A DNA stretch of 64,000 nt from Sphingobium arseniciresistens (GTDB lineage Bacteria > Pseudomonadota > Alphaproteobacteria > Sphingomonadales > Sphingomonadaceae): assembly GCA_029167225.1 (NCBI GenBank), contig JARFNK010000002.1:124001-188000 (forward strand), read 5' to 3'. Shown in pieces: positions 39,490 through 46,892 of the stretch (positions are counted from its first letter, which is position 1; each line of letters begins with the position of its first letter). The notes under the pieces were generated by a model. That model saw only the letters and a list, made by a program, of their open reading frames with translations. It did not search any database and was not told the origin of the DNA. The position numbers and the translations under genes were made by a program.

Positions 39490-39850
39490 CCCGACTATGG
39501 CGATAAATTGTGCCGTGTAATAGACGCAGCGGACCCGGGGGCAGTACCCGGCGGCTCCACCAGATGCCCCGATCGCGGCTTTGCCGTCCGAGGTGCCTGA
39601 CGGGGCCGAACCAGGATCGACGTGTGTTCAAAGACGGTGTTTTTGCCCGGCCCGAGTAAGCCGTGAAACTGTTCAAAACACGTAAGTGCCAACGATAACG
39701 AGGCTCTTGCTCTTGCTGCGTAATTGATGGGCTCACGCCCTGACATTACCCAAAAAGAACGCGGTTGGACCCACCGGGCAACAGAAGGGATTCCAGCGGC
39801 CTCCGGGAGGGCCGGGCAACAGAACCTCCCGGACCTTCCGTGCCGGCCCC
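39490..39850 (+). ncRNA. ssrA: tmRNA, circularly permuted two-piece form
   Basis: tmRNA rescues stalled ribosomes and tags the incomplete protein. The DNA order is permuted as in alphaproteobacteria: the acceptor piece ending in CCACCA (CCA at 39560-39562), with a T-arm-like GACCCGGGGGCAGTACCCGG, comes first; then a short spacer; then the coding piece starting GGGGCCGAACCAGGATCGAC (39602). The 5' GGGGCCG pairs with CGGCTCC of the acceptor end and includes the G3-U70 pair that specifies alanine. The tag frame GCC-to-TAA (39688-39723) reads ANDNEALALAA. An 8-bp stem CCGGGAGG/CCTCCCGG lies near the 3' end. Outer boundaries are approximate. Confidence 0.93.
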
Positions 39851-39975
39851 ATGCGCCGAACAGACGCTTTCCGTAAATTTTTTTCCAGTGATCGCGAGGA
39901 AAAAGACCCGCTTTCATAATATGTTGCCGTGCAATGACGATTGCTGCGGCGCAAGATGACATTTTTATTGCGGTG

Positions 39976-39993
39976 GAGTCATCAAACTGTCAC
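39976..39993 (+). promoter_or_regulatory. Pho-box-like direct repeat before the periplasmic TPR gene
   Basis: GAGTCAT CAAA CTGTCAC: two 7-base units, 11 bases apart, matching the PhoB consensus CTGTCAT-N4-CTGTCAT at 11 of 14 positions. It lies 57 bases before ATG 40050. Confidence 0.6.
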
Positions 39994-40049
39994 ATTCTTC
40001 TCCAGACGCGGGGTTGCCCCCGCGCCTTTCGGCGAGTCTGGAGGGTGCC

Positions 40050-40430
40050 ATGAAGAATAAAATCATGATGTTGGTCGCGGGTACGGCATTGGCTCTGTCT
40101 TCCGGCGCAGCGATTGCCGGCCAGCCGAAGGAAGTGGGGTACAAGACGGGATCCCTTGGCGTATCGGCGATCGTTGCCGGTGATTATGCGACGGCGGCCC
40201 AGCAATTGACCGCTGAAGATGGCGCTCGCGCGACCGATCCTGCCAGGCTGATCAATCTGGGCAACGCTTATGCCGGCATGGGCCGCTATGGCGATGCGCA
40301 CGCGGCTTATGCGGCGGCCTATCAGGCACCTGCGATCGACATGATGCTGGCCGATGGCAGCGTGAAATCATCCCGGATGATTGCCCAGGAAGGTATGCGG
40401 CGTCTGCGGTCGAATTACGCGGCGCGTTAA
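40050..40430 (+). CDS. Secreted small TPR-like protein
   Basis: 126 residues. Signal peptide (MLVAGTALALSSGAAIAG), then one or two tetratricopeptide-like helix pairs (LGVSAIVAGDYATAAQQL, RLINLGNAYAGMGRYGDAHAAY). ATG at 40050 follows GGAGGG; the open frame further upstream was not used. Function unknown; it probably scaffolds periplasmic partners. A Pho-box-like site upstream suggests phosphate regulation. Confidence 0.78.
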   Translation: MKNKIMMLVAGTALALSSGAAIAGQPKEVGYKTGSLGVSAIVAGDYATAAQQLTAEDGARATDPARLINLGNAYAGMGRYGDAHAAYAAAYQAPAIDMMLADGSVKSSRMIAQEGMRRLRSNYAAR

Positions 40431-40548
40431 TTTAACGCTGCGTTCGGCCAGGCCGCAGTGATCGGGCATGTGTTCGATCTCTGCGGCAGCGCTCTGCCTT
40501 ACGTAAAGCCATGAGGAAGGCCGGTTTTCTGCGATTTCCTCTGCGTGC

Positions 40549-40640
40549 ATGTCATCAAACTGACATCAATGAAACAAAATCGTCATTAATCTGACGCGCA
40601 ACTGACCCGTAAAGCACATTTAGCTGTCACTCTGCTCACC
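40549..40640 (+). promoter_or_regulatory. Cluster of Pho-box-like repeats before the lipoprotein gene
   Basis: The best match is ATGTCAT CAAA CTGACAT (40549-40566), 12 of 14 to the PhoB consensus. A second array follows with units at 11-base steps (CGTCAT at 40581, TGACGC at 40592, TGACCC at 40603), and CTGTCAC at 40624-40630. They occupy the middle of the 316-base gap 40431-40746, which holds no gene. Confidence 0.6.
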
Positions 40641-40746
40641 TACCCGCCGCTTCCGAGGGCGGCAGGGGGCAGGTCCGATTCGCATATCATTTCCCCTGAC
40701 GCTCCGCATCCTGTTCACAGACCGGCGCGGCCGGAGCGGAGACGAT

Positions 40747-42294
40747 ATGGCCATTTTTTCACGCGTTTCGACGATATTGCTGGCGAGCTGCGCCTGCGCT
40801 GCGCTGAGCGCCTGCGGTGCCGATGGCGTCGCTTCGCCGGGCGAGGGCACGATCGTCATCCCGACGCCCACGCCCACTCCGACCCCGACCCCGACGCCAA
40901 CCCCGACGCCAACCCCCACCGGCCCGGCTGCTGATTGCCCGACCGGCTTCACCAATGGCGGCGTGATCGCGAACCTGCGCAACTGCATCCTGCCCAGCCG
41001 CATCAACTCCAACCTGAACGTGCCCAAGCGCACCGGCACCATCTATTCGCTGGCCGGCCGTGTTGACGTGGGCACCGATGTCGGCAGCGACGGCACGGCG
41101 ACGGGCGGCACCGCTGCGACGCTTTCGATCGACCCCGGCGTCGTTCTCTTCGGCTCGGGCGGCCTCGACTTCCTGGTCGTCAATCGTGGTTCGAAGCTGC
41201 AGGCCGTCGGCACGGCGACCTCGCCGATCATCTTCACCAGCCGCCGCAACGTCGAAGGCACGGCGACCAACGACAGCCAGGGCCAGTGGGGCGGCATCGT
41301 GATGCTCGGCCGTGCACCCATTTCCGACTGTATCGGTGGTGCGACCGGCGGCGCTGCAAACTGCCAGCAGAATTTCGAAGGGTCGTCCGACGCGCAATAT
41401 GGCGGCGCGCTTGCTTCGGACAACAGCGGCGCTCTGCAATATGTGCAGATCCGCTATTCGGGCTTCGAACTCGCCCCCAACCAGGAAATCAACGGCCTGA
41501 CGCTTGCCGGCATCGGCACCGGAACCACCATCGACCACGTCCAGGTCCACAATAGCTCGGACGACGGCATCGAATGGTTCGGCGGCCGCGTGAACGCCAA
41601 ATATCTGGTCCTCACCGGTAATGACGACGACAATCTGGATACCGACCTTGGCTATCAGGGCTTCATCCAGTTCGTGATCGCGGTGCAGCGCGCCGGCGGC
41701 AATTCGGGTGACTCGATCATCGAGGCGGACTCGAACGGCAATGAAGATGCGCTGCCGCGCCAGTGGACGCGCCTCGCCAACTTCACCTTCGTCCACCGCT
41801 CGACCCTGTCGGCCTCGGTCAACGCGATGCTGCTGCGTGGCGGCACCGACTACACCATGGTCAACGGCGTCGTGACCACGCCGCGCGCCTGCCTCGATAT
41901 CGATGCGACCGGCGGCACCACGGTCCGGGCGGCCGATAGCGCCTTGCAGGATCAGGGCCCGCCGCAGTTCCGCTCCGTTGTCCTGCAGTGCGGTGCTGGC
42001 GCCTTCCAGAATGACGGCAATGTCGATGTCGCCACCGTCCAGTCGATCTTTGACGGCGGCAGCAACAACAACTCGGCCTTCACGTCGAGCCTGACGAGCG
42101 TGTTCGTGAACGGCGCCAATGAAACGGCGGTCACGCCCTTTGCCGCTGCGACGCTGGGCAGCTTTTTCGTGAACACGACCTATGTCGGCGCGGTCAAGGA
42201 TGCCAACGACACCTGGTATCGCGGCTGGACCTGCGACTCCGCCACGGCCGACTTCGGCAGCGGCGCGTCCTGCCTCAGCATCCCGACGCTCTAA
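40747..42294 (+). CDS. Exported lipoprotein with Pro-Thr repeat linker (ElpS-like)
   Basis: 515 residues. Signal peptide with lipobox (CAALSACG), then ten Pro-Thr dipeptides (residues about 39-58), then a large Gly/Asn/Ser-rich domain with repetitive beta features (LSIDPGVVLFGSGGLDFLVV, GALQYVQIRYSGFELAPNQ, TIDHVQVHNSSDDGIEWFGG), suggesting a right-handed beta-helix-like fold on the cell surface. Its place before a type II secretion operon, its Pho-box-like promoter and lipoprotein nature recall Caulobacter ElpS, a phosphate-starvation lipoprotein released through T2SS activity; homology needs a search. A TonB-dependent receptor gene follows. Confidence 0.75.
   Translation: MAIFSRVSTILLASCACAALSACGADGVASPGEGTIVIPTPTPTPTPTPTPTPTPTPTGPAADCPTGFTNGGVIANLRNCILPSRINSNLNVPKRTGTIYSLAGRVDVGTDVGSDGTATGGTAATLSIDPGVVLFGSGGLDFLVVNRGSKLQAVGTATSPIIFTSRRNVEGTATNDSQGQWGGIVMLGRAPISDCIGGATGGAANCQQNFEGSSDAQYGGALASDNSGALQYVQIRYSGFELAPNQEINGLTLAGIGTGTTIDHVQVHNSSDDGIEWFGGRVNAKYLVLTGNDDDNLDTDLGYQGFIQFVIAVQRAGGNSGDSIIEADSNGNEDALPRQWTRLANFTFVHRSTLSASVNAMLLRGGTDYTMVNGVVTTPRACLDIDATGGTTVRAADSALQDQGPPQFRSVVLQCGAGAFQNDGNVDVATVQSIFDGGSNNNSAFTSSLTSVFVNGANETAVTPFAAATLGSFFVNTTYVGAVKDANDTWYRGWTCDSATADFGSGASCLSIPTL
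40861..40920 (+). repeat. Hexanucleotide-type repeat encoding (Pro-Thr)10
   Basis: Sixty bases made of ten variants of CCNACN, encoding ten Pro-Thr dipeptides in the lipoprotein linker. Such tracts can slip during replication in six-base steps and change linker length without a frameshift. Confidence 0.9.
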
Positions 42295-42314
42295 CGCCGC
42301 CATTGAGCACAAGT

Positions 42315-42349
42315 GGGGCGGCGGCCGGAAAGGCTGCCGCCCCGCCTTT
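42315..42349 (+). terminator. Hairpin between lipoprotein and TonB receptor genes
   Basis: 12-bp stem GGGGCGGCGGCC (42315-42326) / GGCTGCCGCCCC (42332-42343) with one G-T pair, GGAAA loop, followed by GCCTTTA, a weak T run. It may act as an attenuator so that the receptor is made in lower amount than the lipoprotein. Confidence 0.65.
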
Positions 42350-42378
42350 ACATGATATACGTGTTGGAGACTTCCGCC

Positions 42379-45090
42379 ATGACGAAGCCGATCGGCCTTG
42401 CCGGACTCTTGCTGATCACCACTGCGCTCACGGCCCCGGCCGCCATGGCCCAGACCGCCCAGGATCAGGCCACCGCCGCGACTCCCGCGACCACGCCTCC
42501 CGCCCAGGAAGCGCCACAGGATGAAGTGGAGATTTCTTCCCCCGGCGGCGTCGAAACCGACATCGTCGTGACCGGGCGCTATATTCCCGAGCCGATCCGC
42601 GCGACGTCTGAAGTGGTCTCCGTCCTCTCCTCCGCCGACATTGCGCGGACGGGTGAAGGCGACATTGCGGGCGCACTCCAGCGCGTCACCGGCCTTTCCG
42701 TCGTGGGCAACGGCTTCGTTTATGTGCGCGGCCTTGGCGATCGCTATTCGCTGGCGCTGCTCAACGGTTCGCCGCTGCCCAGTCCCGAGCCGCTCAAGCG
42801 CGTCGTGCCGCTCGACATCTTCCCCAGCAGCGTCATCGCCTCGGCGGTGGTGCAGAAGAGCTACTCGCCCAACTTCCCCGGCGAATTTGGTGGCGGCGTC
42901 ATCAACCTGACGACGACCGCGCTGCCCAAGGAGAGCTTCCTCGACATCAAGGGCGGCATTTCGGGCAACAGCGAGACGACGGGCTATCTGGGCTATACCT
43001 ATTATGGGTCGCGCACCGACTGGACGGGTTTCGACAACGGCTCGCGCGATGTGCCGGGGCCGCTGGCGGCAGCGATGGCGACGGGCCGGCCGATCGGCAT
43101 CGATACGCTCTCGCCCGACAAGACGTTCACGGAACGGCAGCTGGAGATGGCGACGATCACGTCCAGTCTTGTCAATGCCCAGACCAGCCTGCTCCAGCGC
43201 AACAAGCATATTCCGGCGAATTTCTCGGCTGAAGTCAGCGGCGGCTGGGTCGCCGACACGTCGGGCGGCACGCGCATCGGCCTGATCGCCAGCGCCGGCT
43301 TCGATAATAGCTGGCGCACGCGCGACACGATCAAGCAGGAATCCACCGATCCCGATCTGGGTGGCCTGGTGAATGATGGCCGGGCGGTCATCACTGACAA
43401 CCATATCGTCGTAAACGGGCTGCTTGGCGTCGGCGCGGAATTTGGCGAGCACAAGATCCGCTGGACCAACCTCTATATCCGCGACACGCTGAAGCAGGGG
43501 CGCCTGCAGAAGGGCCTCTCCACGGTTTCGGAAACCAAGAACTACATCACCCAGAATACCGCATGGTATGAGCGCCAGCTGATCGACACGCAGCTCGTGG
43601 GTGAATTCAAGTTCGGCGATTTCGGCGTGGATGTGCGCGGCGGCTATGCCAACACGCAGCGCGAGGCGCCCTATGAGCGCGAGTTCGAATATGTCTACAA
43701 TGCTGAGGTCGATGACTATGTCAACAACCTCAGCCAGCAGGGTGACGCCCGCATTTCGTTCAGTGACCTGAATGAAGATCTCTACTCGGGCGCTGTCGAT
43801 CTCAGCTACAAGGCGCCGACGGCGCGGTCCCTGACCTTCAATTGGGGTTATGCCTATACCAAGCAGGCCCGCTCCTCCACCCGCCGCGACTTCCGCTTCG
43901 TGCCGGAACTTGACAGTCTCAACCTGGGCGTCAGCCAGGAGCGGCCGGACTATCTGCTGTCGGACTATAATGTCGCGACCTATGGCATCTATCTGCGCGA
44001 GGCGACGGGCTCCGATGGCGCGGGCGCCTTCGACGCGGGGCTGACCATTTATGCCGGCTACGGGCAGGCCAATGCCGAGCTGTTCGACGGGTTCAGCGTC
44101 AACGTGGGCGCGCGCTATGAAGACGCGCATCAGTTCGTGACGCCGCTCGGCCTTGACGGCCTGCCGACGGCCAGCTTTGCGACGACGAAGATCGACAATG
44201 CCTATTGGCTGCCCGCGGCGACGATCACCTGGAACTTTGCCGAGGACATGCAGCTTCGCCTGAGCGCATCCAAGACTCTGGCTCGCCCGCAGTTCCGCGA
44301 GCTGGCGCAGCAGATCTACCGCGATACCGACAGCGATCGCTCGTTCATCGGCAACCCCTTCCTGCAGGACAGCAGGCTGACCAATGCCGAGGCGCGCTAT
44401 GAATGGTATTTCGCACGCGGGCAAAGGCTGACGGCGGCGGCGTTCTACAAGAAGATCGACAATCCGATCGAGACCTTCAGCTTCTACAATAACGGTATCG
44501 TCACGAGCTTCGCCAATGCGCCGGGTGCAGACCTGTACGGTGCGGAGTTCGAAGCGCAGAAATATGTGCCGCTTTCGGGGCTGATGGGAGAATCGCCCTT
44601 CTGGGCCTCGCGCCGGCTGGTCCTTATCGCCAACTACACTTACTCCAAGTCGAAGCTGAAGGTCGGCGCGGACGATGTCGCGCGCACGCCGATCTACAAT
44701 GGTCCGGCCAGCGGCCTGTTCAACGATGGCGATCCGCTGACCGGCCAGTCCGATCATCTGGTGAACCTGCAGGTCGGCTTCGAGGACGAGGATCGTCTGT
44801 CGCAACAGACGCTGCTCTTCACCTATGCCAGCGACCGCGTGACCAGCCGTGGCCTGCAGGCAGGCACGGCGCAGCAGCCGCCGATCGTCGAAAAGCCTGG
44901 CATCCGCCTGGACTTCGTTGCGCGGCAGGGCGTCCGCGTCTTCGGGCAGGAACTGGAGCTGAAGGCGGAGGCCCGCAACATCACCGGAACGAAATTCCAG
45001 GAGTTGCAGACGCTGGGTGACAACAAGGTCTACATCAACCGCTACAAGCTGGGCACCAGCTATGCGTTCAGCGCGACGATGAAGTTCTGA
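42379..45090 (+). CDS. TonB-dependent outer-membrane receptor
   Basis: About 903 residues. Signal peptide (LLLITTALTAPAAMAQ), an Ala/Pro/Thr-rich linker, a TonB-box-like DIVVTG, the plug domain (GDIAGALQRVTGLSVVGNGFVYVRG, PNFPGEFGGGVINLTTTAL) and a long 22-strand-type barrel ending in TSYAFSATMKF, with C-terminal Phe. ATG at 42379 follows GGAGA. Ligand unknown; the Pho-box-like promoter of the preceding lipoprotein suggests a phosphorylated or phosphate-containing substrate, whereas the adjacent oxygenase gene would fit iron uptake instead. Confidence 0.9.
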   Translation: MTKPIGLAGLLLITTALTAPAAMAQTAQDQATAATPATTPPAQEAPQDEVEISSPGGVETDIVVTGRYIPEPIRATSEVVSVLSSADIARTGEGDIAGALQRVTGLSVVGNGFVYVRGLGDRYSLALLNGSPLPSPEPLKRVVPLDIFPSSVIASAVVQKSYSPNFPGEFGGGVINLTTTALPKESFLDIKGGISGNSETTGYLGYTYYGSRTDWTGFDNGSRDVPGPLAAAMATGRPIGIDTLSPDKTFTERQLEMATITSSLVNAQTSLLQRNKHIPANFSAEVSGGWVADTSGGTRIGLIASAGFDNSWRTRDTIKQESTDPDLGGLVNDGRAVITDNHIVVNGLLGVGAEFGEHKIRWTNLYIRDTLKQGRLQKGLSTVSETKNYITQNTAWYERQLIDTQLVGEFKFGDFGVDVRGGYANTQREAPYEREFEYVYNAEVDDYVNNLSQQGDARISFSDLNEDLYSGAVDLSYKAPTARSLTFNWGYAYTKQARSSTRRDFRFVPELDSLNLGVSQERPDYLLSDYNVATYGIYLREATGSDGAGAFDAGLTIYAGYGQANAELFDGFSVNVGARYEDAHQFVTPLGLDGLPTASFATTKIDNAYWLPAATITWNFAEDMQLRLSASKTLARPQFRELAQQIYRDTDSDRSFIGNPFLQDSRLTNAEARYEWYFARGQRLTAAAFYKKIDNPIETFSFYNNGIVTSFANAPGADLYGAEFEAQKYVPLSGLMGESPFWASRRLVLIANYTYSKSKLKVGADDVARTPIYNGPASGLFNDGDPLTGQSDHLVNLQVGFEDEDRLSQQTLLFTYASDRVTSRGLQAGTAQQPPIVEKPGIRLDFVARQGVRVFGQELELKAEARNITGTKFQELQTLGDNKVYINRYKLGTSYAFSATMKF

Positions 45091-45098
45091 TAAGGCGC

Positions 45099-45123
45099 GC
45101 GCCGGGGTCGCAGGCTCCGGCGC
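45099..45123. terminator. Possible bidirectional terminator between convergent genes
   Basis: GCGCCGG (45099-45105) / CCGGCGC (45117-45123), 11-base loop; no T run on either side. It lies between the stops of the TonB receptor and the oxygenase. Confidence 0.35.
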
Positions 45124-45147
45124 AGCCCTGGCCGTGTGCGCCTGCCG

Positions 45148-45804
45148 TCAGGTCCAGGGGCGTTCGCGATACCATTTGGTGATGACGTATTTCACTCCGC
45201 TGCGCACCTTCATGCCATGGTGCATGGTCGCGATATTATAGTTCCCATCGTCCGCGCGCCGATTGTTCCATGCGAGCAGCTTGCCGGTTTCGGGCTGGAT
45301 CGTCTTGCCGACTTTCGTGAAACGGGTTGCGCCGCCTGCCTCGGGCTGGTTCAGATAGACCATCAGCGTCCATGTCCGGTTGCCCGCGACGGAGCAGAAG
45401 CGGTCATAATCGGCACCCTTGGGCTCGAAATAGTCGGTATGGGCCTTGAACTCCTGGCCCACGGCATAGCGCTGCCCCTGGATGGGTTCGCCATAGGCGG
45501 GCGCGATCCCGCTCCATGCGGAGAGCCTGGCGTCGATCGCGGCGATGAACGGGTCTGCGCCGTCCAGGTCACAGGTTTCGCTGGTACGGAAATAATTGTC
45601 GCCATTGGCATCGGCGATGGTGGATGGTCGGCGCTGCGATTCGATCCGCGCGACCAGTTCGGCGCAATCCGCTGTGGAAAGGAATGCGCGCTGGATGAAC
45701 AGGGTGAGGTCGCGGCCAGGAAAGCGCTGCACCCCGGCATGTCCCGCGATGAAGGCGGGATCCGCATCGGGCATCAGGGCCGGGGCCATGCTGGTCGAGG
45801 ACAT
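45148..45804 (-). CDS. Prolyl 4-hydroxylase-like Fe(II)/2-oxoglutarate oxygenase
   Basis: 218 residues. The double-stranded beta-helix core shows HxD in FKAHTDYFEP, the VYLNQPEAGGATRF strand pair, and the distal His/Lys region MHHGMKVRSGVKYVITKWYRERPW. Matches the P4H-type 2OG oxygenase group in alphaproteobacteria. ATG at 45804 was chosen; a GTG two codons upstream is possible. Target unknown. It is convergent with the TonB receptor. Confidence 0.85.
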   Translation of the reverse strand: MSSTSMAPALMPDADPAFIAGHAGVQRFPGRDLTLFIQRAFLSTADCAELVARIESQRRPSTIADANGDNYFRTSETCDLDGADPFIAAIDARLSAWSGIAPAYGEPIQGQRYAVGQEFKAHTDYFEPKGADYDRFCSVAGNRTWTLMVYLNQPEAGGATRFTKVGKTIQPETGKLLAWNNRRADDGNYNIATMHHGMKVRSGVKYVITKWYRERPWT

Positions 45805-45873
45805 GCGCACGGCCTAGCGCGCGGCCAAGGAAATGCAAGTATGACCAGAGCTTGCTTGCGCAATGCAATATTT

Positions 45874-45891
45874 CCGTCACAAAAGGGTCAT
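45874..45891 (+). promoter_or_regulatory. Pho-box-like direct repeat before the T2SS operon
   Basis: CCGTCAC AAAA GGGTCAT: two units, 11 bases apart, 10 of 14 to the PhoB consensus, 117 bases before the gspC start. Weakest of the three sites; credible mainly because two better ones lie in the same block. Confidence 0.45.
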
Positions 45892-46007
45892 GTCTGAGTA
45901 AGAAATCCTGCCTAGCGGGTGCGTGCAGACATATGTCGCAACAGGGTGCGATATTTTGGGGGAAATGCCGTTCATGCGAACGACGGCCAACATCGGCTGG
46001 ATCAGCG

Positions 46008-46892
46008 ATGCGCGTCACTGACCGCCTCGGCGCGCGCATGGGTGCGGTGCGGCGCCTTGCGCATCCGGTGAGGGCGCGTTCCGCTGTCGGGCGCGGCATT
46101 GACTGGCTGTCGCTGGGCGAAATGTTGCTGCTGGCGGCGCTTGCGGTGCAACTGGCGCGGCTGGTGTGGGCGATCGTAACCCCCGTGGGCGCCTTTGGCG
46201 AATGGACCGGGCGGCAGGTGGCGATCGCGCCCATGGCCGCGCGGCAGGCGCTGTTCGCGGCCTATGATCCGTTTTTCCCCAGTTCTGCAGCGCAAGCGGG
46301 CGGCAATGCCGTCGTGACGTCGCTGTCGATCACCCTGTTCGGCACCCGCGTCAACGAAGGGTCGGGGCAGGGCTCCGCCATCCTTGCCACGCCCGACGGG
46401 GTGCAGCAGAGCTTCGCCGTCGGCGATGAGATCATGCCCGGCGTCATCCTGAAATCGGTCGCGTTCGATCATGTGACGATCGACCGGGGCGGCGCGGAAG
46501 AGACCGTGTTCATCGATCAGTCGCAGGCCGCGCCCGTCGCCGATCCCGCCGGCGCAGGGCAGGGCGGGGCACCCACCGCTGTACCGCCGCCCGGAGCCTC
46601 GCAGGCGCCTGCTGCGATCACTGCCCCCGCGGTCAGGGCCGACATCGGCTTTGCCCCGCGCATGGATGGCGGGCGGGTGACGGGCCTTGTGCTGCAACCC
46701 AAGGGGCCGGCCTTCCAGGCGGCCGGCTTCCGCCCCGGTGACATCGTGACGGAGGTCAACGGCCGCCGCATCGGTTCTGCCGGCGATATCCAGACGATAC
46801 AGGGGCAGATCCTGCCCGGTGCGCGTCTTTCACTGACTGTCGAGCGCGGCGCTGCCGTGGTTCCCATCGCTCTTACCCTGCAAGGCCAATGA
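46008..46892 (+). CDS. gspC: Type II secretion system protein GspC
   Basis: 294 residues. Inner-membrane helix near residue 35 (LSLGEMLLLAALAVQLARLVW), a homology region that binds the secretin, a Pro/Ala-rich linker, and a C-terminal PDZ-like domain (GPAFQAAGFRPGDIVTEVNGRRI). It links the inner-membrane platform to GspD. ATG at 46008 was chosen; the frame is open to 45852 but that part lacks family features. Starts the operon gspC-D-E-F-G-H-I-J-K-L-M-N-O with 4-base overlap to gspD. Confidence 0.9.
   Translation: MRVTDRLGARMGAVRRLAHPVRARSAVGRGIDWLSLGEMLLLAALAVQLARLVWAIVTPVGAFGEWTGRQVAIAPMAARQALFAAYDPFFPSSAAQAGGNAVVTSLSITLFGTRVNEGSGQGSAILATPDGVQQSFAVGDEIMPGVILKSVAFDHVTIDRGGAEETVFIDQSQAAPVADPAGAGQGGAPTAVPPPGASQAPAAITAPAVRADIGFAPRMDGGRVTGLVLQPKGPAFQAAGFRPGDIVTEVNGRRIGSAGDIQTIQGQILPGARLSLTVERGAAVVPIALTLQGQ

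Noticed and set aside
39412-39962. Short open frames on both strands around 39.4-40.0 kb
   Set aside because: They overlap the ssrA gene, which is explained by RNA structure and a peptide tag frame, so protein-coding readings here are chance.
40861-40920. CRISPR-like tandem repeat
   Set aside because: The repeats are contiguous six-base units inside a coding sequence without spacers; they encode a Pro-Thr linker.
40759-44805. 1348-codon open frame on the minus strand
   Set aside because: It lies antisense to the lipoprotein and TonB receptor genes, whose products have clear signal peptides and family motifs. Its translation is Arg/Ala/Gly-rich low complexity, and the open frame follows from high GC and codon symmetry.
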